DNA of 64,000 nucleotides from Eonycteris spelaea (GCA_003508835.1 PUFA01000007.1:17073001-17137000); one strand, 5' to 3'. Positions 47,517 to 59,487 are shown, numbered from the stretch's first letter. The notes: a model not told the origin generated them from the letters alone. A program made the numbers and translations.

Positions 47517-48345
47517 TATTAACCCCTTAGAGGACATATGGTTTGCAAATATTTTCTCCCATTTCATAGGTTGCCTTTCCATTTACTATGCAGAAACTTC
47601 TTAGTCTCACTTGTTTAATTTTGTCTCTGCTGCCTATACTTTTGGTATAAAGTACACAAAATTAAGGAGTTTTTCCCCAATGTTTTCTTCTAGAAGTTGT
47701 AAAGGGATGTAAATTGGTAGAGCCATTATGAAAAACAGCATGAAAGTTTTTCAAAAATTAAAAATAGAACTGCCATATGACCCACAATTCCACTTCTGGG
47801 TGTATATTTTAAACATCTAAGTGTCCAACCATGTTCATATATAACTTTTTTAGTATATGTATTATAATGTGAATAAATATGTATTATATGTAATAACATA
47901 TTATTCAGCTTTTAAAGTAGGAAATCCTGCCATTTGCAGCAACATTAATGAATGAGCCTAGAGGACATTAGGCTAAGTAAAATAGGCAGACACAGAAAGC
48001 GAATATTGTGTGATCTGACTTTATGTGGAATCTAAAAATGTCAAACTCACAGTAAGAGAGAGTAGAATGATGGTCACCAGCAGTCATAGAATTGGGGAAA
48101 AGAAGACATGTTGGTTAAAGAGTATCAGCTTTCAATTATGAGATGATTAAGTTCCATCAACCTAATATATAGCATGATGACTGAAGTTGATGTTAATGTA
48201 TTTTATACTTAAAATTTGATAGTAGAATAGCTCTCAAATGTTTTCACCATAAAAATGTGGGATAATTATGTACATATATATATCACACTGTACAACCTAA
48301 ATACATATAATTTTTATTTGTCTACTATGTCTCAATGATGCTGGA
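47517..48345 (+). mobile_element. 5'-inverted L1 fragment
   Basis: The first part, 47517-47695, is antisense ORF2 (atggtttgcaaatattttct, catttcataggttgcctttc, aatgttttcttctagaagtt). From 47697 the sequence flips to sense ORF2 further downstream (ggatgtaaattggtagagcc, aaaatagaactgccatatga, cttctgggtgtatat) and runs through taggctaagtaaaatagg and ttatgtggaatctaaaa to the 3' UTR, ending near ctatgtctcaatgatgc. This is the structure expected from twin priming. Confidence 0.85.
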
Positions 48346-48454
48346 GAGAAAAGTGAATTTAGGACCATTTGGGAAGTGCTAACCTTTTTCTTTGATTGTC
48401 TTATCTTTTACAACACATTTTAAAATGAAAATATACATGTATTCTTCTTCCCAT

Positions 48455-48640
48455 AGTTTATTTATTAATTCATTTGATCAACAAATAGTTATAAGCATCT
48501 ACCATGTGCTTATTGTACAGAAAAATTTAACATATAATCATTATAAAGCAGGTAAAGTCCCTACTTATGTAGCTTAGACTGTAAACGAGATAGATAATTA
48601 AACAGTAATGATAATAGTTTAATATTAGAGTACAGCTTTG
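48455..48640 (-). repeat. L2 LINE 3' fragment, antisense
   Basis: ttaattcatttgatcaacaa, agcatctaccatgtgcttat, gtagcttagactgtaaacga and gataattaaacagtaatga match reversed L2 (ATTCATTCAACAAATATTTATTGAGCACCTACTATGTGCC, GAGCTTACATTCTAGTGG). Confidence 0.72.
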
Positions 48641-50549
48641 AACTCATGACTGCTTTCAGATCTTTCAAATTTGTGATGGGTTCCAGAGCAAGATCTAAAA
48701 TGCTTCTCGGTCAGTATGGTAGTAGTATAATTATATATTGCTCAAAAGTTTGGAAATACATATATCGCTAAGTACAAGGCATTGCTCTATCACTTTGTCA
48801 ATCACAGTTTAGAAAGGCATCGAAAGGTGTCAGGAAACAGAAATTCAGGCCACAGATTTATAAGTGCTTACTGTTGGAAAAAATATCAAACTAGATTTCA
48901 TTTCTCTTACTTTATTATGTTTAATTGAGGAGCATGCTAGAAGACGCATAAAACATGGCAGAAAAGTAATTCTTTTGATGGTAATTAAAGAAATTCTTCC
49001 TCACCAAATAAGCATTAAAAAAAAACTCAGATATATTGGCATATGTCATAAATCTATTAAGTACTGTTTATATTAATTCTAGTTTTCTACAATAATTATG
49101 GTATGTCATAGGTTTATTAAGTAATTGCAACCCTAAAGGTTTCTTTGTTGTATAACTATATAGGTAGGGAAAATAAAGAGATGACCAAATCAAAGACAAA
49201 GAAATTGGTATATGCACTGACTTTTCAATAACAGCATTTGATTTTCCATGCCTACTCACCCCGCTGGTAAGTAGAGTCACTTAAGTTTACATAAGGTTCA
49301 ATAAAATAGTCATAAAGTACACTAGATCTCCTTCACATCATCTTTCAACTATGAAGGAATATTTGACATGTGATATTAAGAAAAAAAATAGGATTAAATC
49401 GGTTTGTCCTCATATAGCTGCTTTAAAAAAAATGGGGGACATTTACAGCATTACAGAAAAAAACATAAGTGACATTATAGATCATACTAGATCATATTAT
49501 ATAAATGACGGTCTCCCTGTGCTGTTAGGTTTACTTCTATATCATTCTAAAAGGATATATGAAACAAAGAAAACTGATAATCTGTTATTTAGTGACACAT
49601 AGACAAAAATAACAGGTAAGTTTTAATCATTCATTATGCCATGTCTTTATACAAGGCACTATATAAAGAAGAATTTCACAAAATTGAATGTTTTTAAAAC
49701 TTAAATTGCTTGAGAAATTAACTTAAATCAGTTAATTTGAATATAAATAATCATTGCCCCTAAGTATTATGATAGTTGAGTTTCATTAAATAAAAAAACT
49801 GAATGACTTAATCATCTGAAAGAGCAATGATTTTTACCTTGTTTCTTAGGGTCAATTTATGAATGTATTCACATCAGTTATGGTCATTTTAAAATACATA
49901 GTTTCCTCAATTAAATTGGTACTAGGGTCATAAACTCATTTTTATTTCAAAGTTTAGTAGATATGGCTACACATTTTACCTGATCATTGTTTCACTTCCA
50001 AATAACAATAGCTTTAAAATATATTACAGGCATTTTTGCATTACCATAGAGGTTATATGCTGAGATATTAATGTCTTTTCATAAATATCTTTATGCAGAA
50101 ATATTATAAAGAGTTGTGGTTAAGCTACTGTAGGCTTAAAACATATCATCGACCATTTATCTTTTAGTCATCTTTTCTCAAATGAGTGATGGCCCTATAT
50201 TTGGGGGTCTTTTACAATGATTACATTAAGCTCTTCCATGAGGAGAATGCAATAAATGTGTGCAAAACCTATCCAAGGTACTATTGTCCTCATAAAAATC
50301 CTTTATTTATGAGTCCTAAATTATATGTGCCCTCTCTTCCCTGACTCTGAAGTGGTCTGGTGCCTTAAGTCATAAATATGTACAGAAATTCAGTGCCCAA
50401 ATTAATTAATATACACTCAAGTAACTAGGAGTCAGTGAGCAACGTGGTGAAGTTAGACAAAAGTTTTTTGCATAGATATGGTTAGTCCCTTATAATGTTG
50501 CATATGCCCATACTATAATTCAAAAAAATTAAATTTGGTATAAATTTGT
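48641..50549. other. Unique intergenic sequence
   Basis: No gene or named repeat. The 83-codon plus frame at 49351-49602 is Lys/Ile-rich because the DNA is AT-rich; no motif was seen. Confidence 0.45.
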
Positions 50550-50960
50550 TTATTTAACACTTAAATATTAAGAACCTACTATATCCTCAGGTCAGAGATC
50601 ACAGTGATAAAAAAGAGGGACCCATGTATAACTTCATCTTCCTCGTGTGTGTGTGTGTGTATGTGTGTGTGTGTGTGTGATTTATGAATAATGTCTAGCT
50701 CTCCTACATCTCCTTCCCACACATGTACACACAAAATAATTGCAATATTAGTTTTAATCACAAGTAAACATAGTCTTGTTTGATTCTTCCATTGTGCACT
50801 GTCTGCATTCTTGCCTCTAAATATTTCATAGACAACCTACCTTTGCAATTTACTAGTACTGGACATTGTTGGTGAAAGAAAGGTAACACAAAAATAAAAC
50901 AGACAAGTTCCCTGAGCTCAAGAAACTTATAAACACTTCAAAATGTTCATTTAGTTGCAC
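50550..50960 (-). repeat. Probable L2 LINE fragment, antisense, interrupted
   Basis: attaagaacctactatatcc and gatcacagtgataaaaaaga, then after a GT microsatellite gtaacacaaaaataaaacag and ttccctgagctcaagaaact, parallel reversed L2 (GAGCACCTACTATGTGCC, AACAAAACAGACAAAAATCCCTGCCCTCATGG). The middle is not alignable by eye. Confidence 0.5.
50645..50679. repeat. (GT)n microsatellite
   Basis: About 16 GT units with one GTAT interruption near 50660. Confidence 0.97.
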
Positions 50961-52510
50961 TTGCAATTCGAAGAAATCATTGTTGGGAATAAACCAATCA
51001 ATGATGGGGAATAAATTATGTTAGAGTAAGGCAGCATCACCAGTCCAACAGCACCAAGAAGGGACAGGAGCAGTTTCATTCCCCTCACCCCAAGGCCCAC
51101 CCCTAGTCAAAGAAACTACAGGTTCTTTTGACTGGGATGAACATATAATTTTGGAAAAGTTTAACCACTACATCTCTTTCTTTTCTGCAATTCACCCCTC
51201 TGAAAAATAAGAAGTTTTAGTATAAGCCAGATGTGAAGAATTAAACTACTTGAAACAATGACTCCAGAATCGAGCTAGCCCACCCTGGCTCCTGAAGGCC
51301 ATGTACAAGCTGCCCCCAAAACACATGCCCAGCTGCCTACCAATTGGATGAGGTTAGGAGATGGGTAATGCTACTATGCTAAGAGCTCACATTGACCAAA
51401 ATTGACTACACTTTAACTGGAAGTTGTAAGACCTTAATAGACCTTAATAGAGTTACAAAATAGTTATATCAGAGAGATTTTTCCCAGGCAACTTTTGTCT
51501 GGGACACAGATTCCTGGTGATGTCTACACCACCATCTTCTAGAGTCCATATTTAGCTCAAGGATCCAATCCGACCATTGAAAACACTTTATTTTCCTCAC
51601 ATGGCATTGACTAATTTTAACTTTTAATACTTCTGGAGAGGAAAAGTATCCCTCCCTTAATTCTATTCTTACATGTCTATTCTATTCTTCATCTCTTCAT
51701 CTCTTAACTCTACCACAGTAAATAATGAAAGCACTTGAGTTAAAACTGATAGAAATTTGATACTGGTAACTAAAGTCAGATCCTGTGTTCCTGAGTGACA
51801 TTTCAGACCCACTGGCACATTCTTACTGCTGAATCCTTCCTTTCCAAATACCCCTTGTTAATTATCAAGAATGCCAGCCATCAAAATACTTAATGGCATG
51901 CACATTAAAAGCTGCTAGTCTCTTGAGGCCACCGTATTTAAAAGTGATGCTCATCTTTTGATAAGCATGAAGTGTATCTAAATATTATCTGTGATATAAT
52001 TTAAAATTATCTCTTGAGTGGGTGTCCGAGATGATTTCTACACCTTTTCAATCTTGTTCTTTTACATGGAATAAGTCTTTGTTTTTTTTTCTTTAAATTA
52101 TATAATTACATATATTAGTATCCATTATTTTGTCACTGGAAATTTGATCTTAAGTGACTTAATAGAGCAATAAACTTGTATTACTGGACACAGTATGACT
52201 GTAAGATAGATAAAGCATTTAAGATGATCATTTTATAGATAAAATATTTCTTTAAACCTAAATATATTTAAGAATTTTGTAATCATAATCTATATAAGCT
52301 TTTTTTTTTTAAATCCTTATAGCTTTGTGGTAGGCACATACTATGCTTTTGAGAAAGACTTGTTGAAATAAATTAAATCCTAGTATAATAAATAACTTAC
52401 CTGAAAGAATAATATATGTCTAACTCCAAAATAATTTATTTTTACCACTGATGAATTACGAATCCTATGTGAAGAAAAAGGATAAGACAAATTTGACAAA
52501 GATTGCGGTG
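50961..52510. other. Unresolved and unique sequence
   Basis: 51030-51600 is GC-richer than its flanks and could be an old LTR or DNA repeat, but no family was recognised. The 51840-51960 part (ttgttaattatcaagaatgc, ttaatggcatgcacattaaa) is unique. No gene was seen. Confidence 0.4.
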
Positions 52511-52596
52511 TGAGCAATAAAAATGTATATTTGTTGAGAATATATTTGCTGCCTGAGCAATAATAATGTATATTTGTTGCAAATATATTATGTATC
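52511..52596. repeat. Two-copy tandem duplication, 43-bp period
   Basis: tgagcaataaaaatgtatat with ttgttgagaatatatttg is followed directly by tgagcaataataatgtatat with ttgttgcaaatatatta. The copies are clearly homologous, with several differences towards the end of the unit. Confidence 0.85.
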
Positions 52597-52597
52597 T

Positions 52598-52760
52598 TAC
52601 AAAGTACCATAAAGTGTCCTCGCATATAACAAAATAGGTATGAGATGGGTGTCATTCTCATCTACATTTTATAGATGAGAAAATTGTACAACTGAGAAGT
52701 CAAGTAATTTGTTCCAAGCTATGAAAGCTATAGATGGAAAAGCAATGGTTCTAATCTGGG
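52598..52760 (-). repeat. MIR SINE, antisense
   Basis: gatgggtgtcattctcatct, acattttatagatgagaaaa, actgagaagtcaagtaattt and gttccaagctatgaaagct match reversed MIR (CCCATTTTACAGATGAGGAAACTGAGGC, AGGTTAAGTAACTTGCCCAAGGTCAC). Confidence 0.85.
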
Positions 52761-54214
52761 TAGTCATTTTTCTTGCACTACATTTCCAGGGTCCCCCAAT
52801 GCTCTTGCACTGTGTTTATCTCAATGTTGATATAATAAACTTTTGCCTGGATGCAGATCCCGTGACTGTAAAGAACGCCATACAGGATTTTATCATCGTT
52901 TTCTATTTGCTCACTTGTGCAATCTGCCATTTTCCTAGGTAACGCTTTTCTGAAATGGAGAGACATTGTGGCTAACCGCAGCAGTCTTTGCATTAGAGAT
53001 ATAAATGATGAGTTAGATGAGTAGCTAACAATTTGCATTTATCTTCGAGAAAATTATAGCAATGATCTTCATGTAGTTTCTACCACCTCATTGCTCACAG
53101 ACCCCTTTCTCAGATATAGTCTTTGTGGAGAAAAAAAATCACAAACTATAAGTCACAGAGAAAGCAAACAGAAAATCATGAGAATCTCTCCCTTTTTGTT
53201 GCCATTACTTCATTTCTTATCTAAATGATTTGATCTGATCTTGCGATAGCTAAGTGACTCATAAAAGCTGATGGGGATTTACACTCCAGTGTTATACATA
53301 GGTGACAAAAATATTCTTCAGATGAAATGAATGATCAAATAGGATATAATGTTTTTATGTTGCCAAAGGATGAAGCTATTTTCTTCAGTTAGCTACATAT
53401 TCATTTATGTCAACTGAGGAAAGAAAAAAAAATATCTCTTGATCTTTATCAAATTATTATGTAAATAAGTTTTAGATTTTGTTTTGATTGACACATTCAT
53501 ATAAAAAGTAGAATAAATTCTGAAACACAGTAAGAATGTGAGAACAGAATTTAAAGACATATAATCCTGAAGAAAATAGTACAGAATTAACAATGTCAGG
53601 AAGATTATACTCATACAAAGAAATAAGAAATTACATTTCTCAGCTGGACAATAAGAAAAAGCAAAAGGACTTAATTTTACTGGCAGCACTTGAAGTTTAC
53701 TCACAGAGTATATAAATATTTGGCTATCCTGTTATCTATGAAGAGACATGCCATTGATCTTTTTATCTTAATTTAAATACATTACAAAAGTTACAGTGAT
53801 GATGGAACACAGACGGTTGGAGCTTATCATCTACGTTAAAAAACCCTTATGTCATACATAAGGCAATTAAAACTGAAAAGGATTGCTGAAGTAACTTTTC
53901 CAAAGTCTTACATAAAATATCTATAGAATTAGTAATGATCCGATTTGACTTTTTATTTTTGTGAAAAAAATATCTCAAGAGAGACACCCTAATAGAATAT
54001 GAACCCGAGTTCTGGACTTCCAAATAATAACTTTCAGGGTCATTTTTATCAATTATTGTCACAGATTCATCATCTCTTGTCTCAATCCTCAACACACAGA
54101 TTTAGGAGGTTTAAATTCTGCAAATTACTCATAGTCACAAAAAAGGTTACACTTTGGGAGGTCTATTGGACACAGTAAAATGCTAAGTAAATTACTTAGT
54201 AGTTTCAGTAGGTT
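52761..54214. other. Unique sequence, no gene recognised
   Basis: Overlapping frames at 52709-52942 and 52778-53038 lie on opposite strands and have no recognisable domain. The 53405-53704 minus frame is low-complexity. No RNA gene was seen. Confidence 0.45.
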
Positions 54215-54415
54215 CAGTAAGTTCTAGCCCAGCCAGTCTCAAAGTATGGTCCCTAGAACAACAGCTAGGCATCACTGAAGAGCTAGTCAGAAATGTAAAT
54301 TATTAAGTTCTAACCTGGACCTTGTGAATCAGATAGTCTGGGATGGGCACAGCATTTTGAGTTATAAATAATCCTCCAGTTGGTTCTGATGCCAACAATG
54401 TTTGAAAACCAGTGG
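54215..54415 (+). mobile_element. MER5-type hAT-Charlie element
   Basis: gccagtctcaaagtatggtc, cctagaacaacagctaggca, agtcagaaatgtaaattatt, cctccagttggttctgatgc and gtttgaaaaccagtgg span MER5A from one terminal inverted repeat to the other (CAGTGGTTCTCAAAGTGTGGTCCC ... TTTGAGAACCACTG). Confidence 0.85.
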
Positions 54416-54648
54416 TCAAGGAGAAAAACAAAACAAAACAAAATCCCGCTTTATTGAAGATGAAAGATATGGATTGCGATCTTAATCATAACATTCAACT
54501 GTTTTGCTACCTTAAGTAATTCACTTAACTTCTCCTAAGATTAATTTTCCTTATTTCCAAAATAAATCACTTACTTCTAGAGTTCATGTGTAGGGAGGAT
54601 ACAATCATGTATAGAAAAATACTTAGGAAAACTGTCAAGCACTAAACC

Positions 54649-54812
54649 AGTGGATCTCAATTTTAGGTGATTTTGTCCTTCAGAGCCCATTTTGTCATGG
54701 TTAGATATGTTTTTGATGGTTACAACTGATGGAGAATGATGTTACTGACATCGGGGGTAGAGAGCAATGACGCTACTAAACATCCTACAATAAACAGGAC
54801 AGCACTCCCTCC

Positions 54813-54847
<35 letters not shown>

Positions 54848-54891
54848 TCATCTGGTCCAAATGTCAATAGTGCTAAGGTTCGTAAACCCTG
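54649..54891 (+). mobile_element. MER20-like hAT-Charlie element with CA microsatellite
   Basis: It begins cagtggatctcaattttagg and continues gtgattttgtccttcagagc, aatgacgctactaaacatcc and tacaataaacaggacagcac. It ends aatgtcaatagtgctaaggt and cgtaaaccctg. Same family as 17038-17222, opposite strand. A (CA)n tract at 54813-54845 replaces the A-rich segment that precedes the 3' terminal part. Confidence 0.82.
54813..54845. repeat. (CA)n microsatellite
   Basis: About 16 perfect CA units inside the MER20-like element. Confidence 0.97.
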
Positions 54892-56249
54892 AACTAAACC
54901 AAGAAAATATATTAAAATGATATTTTTATTATATAATTTTCAATTATTTCTGCCTTTTTCTCTTAATTTTTCTCTAATATGTAAACAATGTCATGGATAC
55001 CAACAATACTAACATATATTTTTAAACCATAATGCAAATAAAAAATGCAAAGTTTTTTTTAAATCTTTGAAAGTGATTGGAAGAAGATTAAAAAGTGATT
55101 TTCTTTCATTACACATTTAAAATGATATTTTCCTCATGGAGAAAAGATTAAAGTAATTTTAAGAACTTGCTTCAGTTCAGTTCACTAAACAATTTTGTCC
55201 TTTCTTTTTGCCTATAATAAATCTCTGGCCCCAACAAACACAATGATAACTGAAAGAAAAGGCAATCTCACTTTTCCTATATCTCCATATCATTAGCTAA
55301 CTTGACACAAATTCAAGTATTATCCAAATCACCATATATCAGAGACATACAAAGGCAGATTCAAGTAGTAAAGGAGAGAAATATTTTATCAGGTTTTTAT
55401 AGGTTAGATAAAAAGAGTGACTTATTTGTCTATCCCCATTCTTTTTAACTTATATTTGGATGACAAACCCCATATGGTGACTACAGCAGAAATATATTGT
55501 CTAAGGATGTCTCAACACCACCCTGCTAACAATTCTCATTTAAGATGGAAAAAGCAATAAAAGTGTATTTTACATGATATAGGAAAGTGACATTCAGAAG
55601 GTACATAAAATAAATTATATGCTTAATTTTTTAGCTTTCTATATTTGTAAGAGTTATTTCATCTGCAATTATAGTATATCATAGTCATACCAATGGGTAA
55701 GACTTCATCTTCAAGAGCTATCTGCTGCATTAGATTCCATACCTCTCAATGGGAGTAGCTTAGAGAACAACAAGCAACATTCAAGTTTTAAATGGTGAAG
55801 CCATTGGAAAAGTGTGAACATCTGTCTATTTTCGAAGATATTGTATTAAAAAACAATAAATGTTTTTTCCCACCAAAATATAATTAGATATGATTCCATT
55901 GTTTGTTATCTTTCATAATAAAAGGGGTGCTTTCTTTAAGCATGCGACTTCCTACACCCCAGGTGTTCTGGGAAACCTAAATTTACCATGTTAGGTGGAA
56001 GTAATAAAATATTCTTTAAAACATTCATTATTAGTCTTTACAGTGGAGACTCACATGTTTGAAAACAGATGTGTACCAAGATCTTTAAACTAAAAGGGAC
56101 TAAGGAGATCAATCAGCCTAGTGGGTAATGTTACCTCCGCTAAGGAGTGTGTGAAAACTGGAGGGCCAGTGACTTGGGCATCCAACTGACATTTAACATG
56201 TGGAAGTAAGGAATGCTTACTTATGATGTGAGAGAACATTCCACACACA
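54892..56249. other. Unique intergenic sequence
   Basis: No gene or named repeat was recognised over this AT-rich 1.3 kb. Confidence 0.5.
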
Positions 56250-56614
56250 CAATAGAATGACCCTGCCTGTGGATTAACAAGGTGGGTCCAATCTAATCAC
56301 ACAGCTGAGAACCTTTCCTGGATATGATCACAGGAAGATGTGGCAATGAAAACATGGTCAGAAAAATGTAACATTGCTGGCCTATAAACAAAAGGTGGTT
56401 GGCCACAAAGGAATATGAGCAGCCTCTAGAATCTGTAAAAGGAAGGAAAGAGATTCTCCCTTAGCTTCTAGAAAGGAATGTAATCCTTGATTTTAGCCCA
56501 ATGAGATCTGTATCAGACTTCTAATTTATAGAATGAGAATATGATAAATTTGTGTTCTTTTAAGCATACAAGTTCGTGGACATTTGTTAAAGCAGCAATA
56601 GAAAATTAATATAT
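56250..56614 (+). mobile_element. MLT1-type LTR, sense, 3' part
   Basis: aaggtgggtccaatctaatc, gagcagcctctagaatctg, ttgattttagcccaatgaga, tctgtatcagacttctaatt, gataaatttgtgttctttta and aagcagcaatagaaaattaa reproduce the 3' half of an MLT1 LTR (TTGATTTTAGCCCAGTGAGACC, AATAAATTTGTGTTGTTTTAAGCC). The 5' limit is uncertain. Confidence 0.85.
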
Positions 56615-56766
56615 TGCCCCCAAACATTCTTTTCCCTAAGGCATTTTATAGAAAAGAAAGTTAAGAACCAGATAAGTTGAATAAATATATTTGAAATCAA
56701 ATCAAAGTTGTTGACCCTGGCTTTCTAGTCAAGTATTTTTTTCATAGTCATGTTGTTGTCATTGTT

Positions 56767-56768
<2 letters not shown>

Positions 56769-56810
<42 letters not shown>
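56769..56810. repeat. (GT)n microsatellite
   Basis: About 21 perfect GT units. Confidence 0.98.
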
Positions 56811-56812
<2 letters not shown>

Positions 56813-57069
56813 CTTTCATATAAAGTTTTTGAAGACTTGAATTATTTCTAGACCGTAATGTTCCATTTCACATGCACAAATTAGACAACCTTACATTGTA
56901 TAAACATCACAAGTTTACAAAGCTATGTTACCCACTTTTTTATTTGATTTGGCCCACAGTCTTATGAAGCAGGTAGATCACTAAAAAGTCTTAGAATTAG
57001 GTTCTACAACTTTCCAAAGGACATTGAGTTCCAAGAACAAAATTCCTTTTTCTATAATATATTTTAAAG

Positions 57070-57149
57070 TATCAATCAGAGCTGTTGGAGAATGACAAGT
57101 TAGACACTGTATCAATCAAACGTGTTGGAGAATGACAAGTTAGACACTG
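57070..57149. repeat. Two-copy tandem duplication, 40-bp period
   Basis: The unit tatcaatcagagctgttgga...tagacactg at 57070-57109 is repeated at 57110-57149 with only three base differences, all clustered (cagagc versus caaacg). Confidence 0.95.
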
Positions 57150-57269
57150 TTTTCTCTAACTCAGGGTGTTTTTAATGATAAGGCACTGAATACTAATAAT
57201 GCCCATCATATTTAGAGTGTTTACTGTAAGGCAAGTGTGAAGAACTGTGAGAAGTCTGAGAATTTACTC

Positions 57270-58270
57270 TGCTTAAAAGCTAACAAGTTAGCCTGCCACA
57301 GTTACATGGATGCTAGCAAAAGCCTTAAGGTCAGAAACAAAGGGCTTATTACTCACAGAAATAGCATTAGCCAGAGTATCAACATTTTATTGGGTCAATT
57401 CCCCTAGTGCCAATTCCCACATGGTGACACAAAGAAGGCCAGGTGATGCCAACCCTCTCAATGGATGGCACTACGGCAAAGGAATCCTAAATTTAGGGAG
57501 CCTGAGTTTTTATAATGGGCAGTAAGCATGCCTTCCCTTTGCTCCAGAGAAGGGCACTATCTCTATGTCCCAAGGTGGTAACTGTAGAGACATCTTCATC
57601 AATGTAGTTGGGAAAACAGAGCAGCCATTCCCTTGCTTGCAAATGTGAGATGTTATAAAAGATCAATGAAGAACTGTACTCTAACGTTAAGCAATATGGC
57701 TTTGGCTGTGTAGCAGAGGAACACAATTTGGGTCTAAAAATGACTGAAATTCAGATTGTTTGGTTGTGCCTGACAAACTGGCAGGGAAAGACTTTCTTGT
57801 CCAGTTCACCTGATGGAGGAACCTCTAAGTGAGAAAAGAAAATCTACCTTTACTGAAAAAAGGGTATATGATTCTGAGCATAGTAATGTGTTATTCAGAA
57901 CTGCCACTGTCCTACCTCCCAGGGACTCCCAAACGGGTAACAAAACCTCTGGATTTAAACATTAGTTTTTGAGGTGGTTCTGCTTTTACTTTCCTTTAAG
58001 AAAGTGGTCCACGAGAATGCAAGGGAGTCTTCTTTCTGAAACCTCACCATAATCATTGCTCAGCTTTGACATTTAAAGAACTCAGGATGTCAAGATCAGT
58101 GTCTGGAAGAATAAGTAGGCAGGTCCAACAAGGTGGCAGAAAGGAATGGAGATACTCAACTAAAATAAATTTCTTGAAAGATGCAGATGTTGTCACCAGT
58201 CTCGTCACTTTTCCCTGTCTGAGGAGCCAGAGTTTCAAACATACTACTCACTCACAGTGACAAAGGAGGC
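57270..58270. repeat. LTR-like old repeat block, family uncertain
   Basis: A GC-richer block with LTR-like parts: tacatggatgctagcaaaag, caattcccacatggtgacac, aagcatgccttccctttgct, gttataaaagatcaatgaag (TATA-like) and ttggttgtgcctgacaaact. It reads like text I associate with old mammalian ERV-class repeats but I cannot name the family or its limits. Four overlapping frames on both strands are spurious. A weak antisense MIR lies just before it (57165-57265). Confidence 0.4.
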
Positions 58271-58398
58271 CAGCTGAGGCACCAAACCTTAGAAGACACA
58301 ACAAAAATTAGCTGATCTCCCTGGAATGGAGCTAAGCAAGAGAAAAAGAAAGAACTGGCTGGAGACAAAAGACAGAAAAGAGACTGAATTCATAATAA

Positions 58399-58555
58399 AG
58401 GCAGACCTCGAAGATGTTGTGGGTGGGGTTCCAGACCACAGTAGTCAAGTGAGTTGTAATGTTTTTCACTGATGGAGGGCCTTGGCTTCAATTTGTAAAA
58501 CACACAACATTGGTGAAGTGTAATAAAGTAAAGCGCAATAAAACGAGGTTTGCTG
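58399..58555 (+). mobile_element. Tigger1-derived mini-element (TcMar DNA transposon)
   Basis: It starts aggcagacctcgaagatgtt and gtggggttccagaccaca, has a short middle (tgatggagggccttggcttc), and ends cttcaatttgtaaaacac, taaagcgcaataaaacgagg and tttgctg. The ends match the Tigger1 inverted termini (CAGGCATACCTCG and CGAGGTATGCCTG). The transposase gene is gone: about 160 bases remain of an element that is about 2.4 kb when complete. Confidence 0.9.
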
Positions 58556-58569
58556 CAGTTAAAATAGTA

Positions 58570-58705
58570 ATAAGGAAGAGCGTTTAGCAAGTGCTCATGT
58601 TTTTAGTATTGTGCTAAATTCTCTCTAATTCTTACAAATTGTTAATATAGGTTATAATAATCTCAGGTTACAGATAAAAAAATGGAAGGTAAATGACTTG
58701 TTATT
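58570..58705 (-). repeat. MIR SINE fragment, antisense
   Basis: gtttagcaagtgctcatgtt, attgtgctaaattctctcta, taataatctcaggttacaga and taaaaaaatggaaggtaaat follow reversed MIR. Confidence 0.7.
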
Positions 58706-58739
58706 GTCTATTTTCTCTGACTTTATATTAAATGTCTTG

Positions 58740-59460
58740 AAAGAAAATCCTGTCTTATTTTACTATATACTCGGTATCAATACCTTTGAAATGATTTTTC
58801 CTACTTTCCGCTGAAACTTTTTGGTAAAGAACAACTTCATTTTCCATGCCAAGGCCCTTTTCTCAGTGCTGGATCTTTGGTTTTCCAGGAGTTGATGGTC
58901 GCTAAGAGCCCTCACTTCTTTAAACTCTCCCTATAGTTCTCCTTATTTCTCAGAGTTCCAAGATTAGTGTTTGTGTTTTCTACAACTTTGTAATCCTTCA
59001 AACTGCCCATTATGTTTAAGAACTCCTGGGCTCTGGGACTACCTTCCTGTGCTGCTCCTTACACGCCTCCCTTTTGTTATCTATTTTGCTTCAAATAGAA
59101 TTTCTAAGGCAATGCTTCTGTATCTAATTCTTTAGGCCCAATATTTCCTTCCCTCAGAGCTCCAGATACGTATTTTCAATTTGCATTTGGATATTTCCAC
59201 ATTGATGACAGGATGATGCCTCAACATTAGCATATCAAATAATTAGTCTCTTACTTTTCCTGTTCCGTAAACTTCTGAGCTAACATCTCTCCCCATCTTT
59301 TTTTTTTTAAATCTTTTTATTTTTTTATTTTTGCCTAATGGTATCATTAAAATCATCTTTGATCCTCCTCTTAAGATTCCATCAGTGCCTGCTCATTCTA
59401 ACTGATCTTTAAAACTGTATTTCATGAAGACCAGTATTAAAGGTAAAAGCCTTCCAAATG
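58740..59460 (+). repeat. Probable L2 LINE fragment, sense
   Basis: The clearest part is about 59150-59450: ccctcagagctccagatacg, tttggatatttccacattga, caggatgatgcctcaacatt, agcatatcaaat and atcttt-rich text, paralleling the L2 segment CTGGATATCTCCACT...CAGGCACCTCAAACTCAACATGTCC. The earlier part is less certain. A T-rich tract lies at 59301-59333. Confidence 0.5.
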
Positions 59461-59469
59461 AAACAAGTC

Positions 59470-59487
59470 AAAAAAAAAAAAAAAAAA
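59470..59487. repeat. Poly-A tract
   Basis: Run of about 17-18 A followed by gaaaatgg. Confidence 0.93.
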
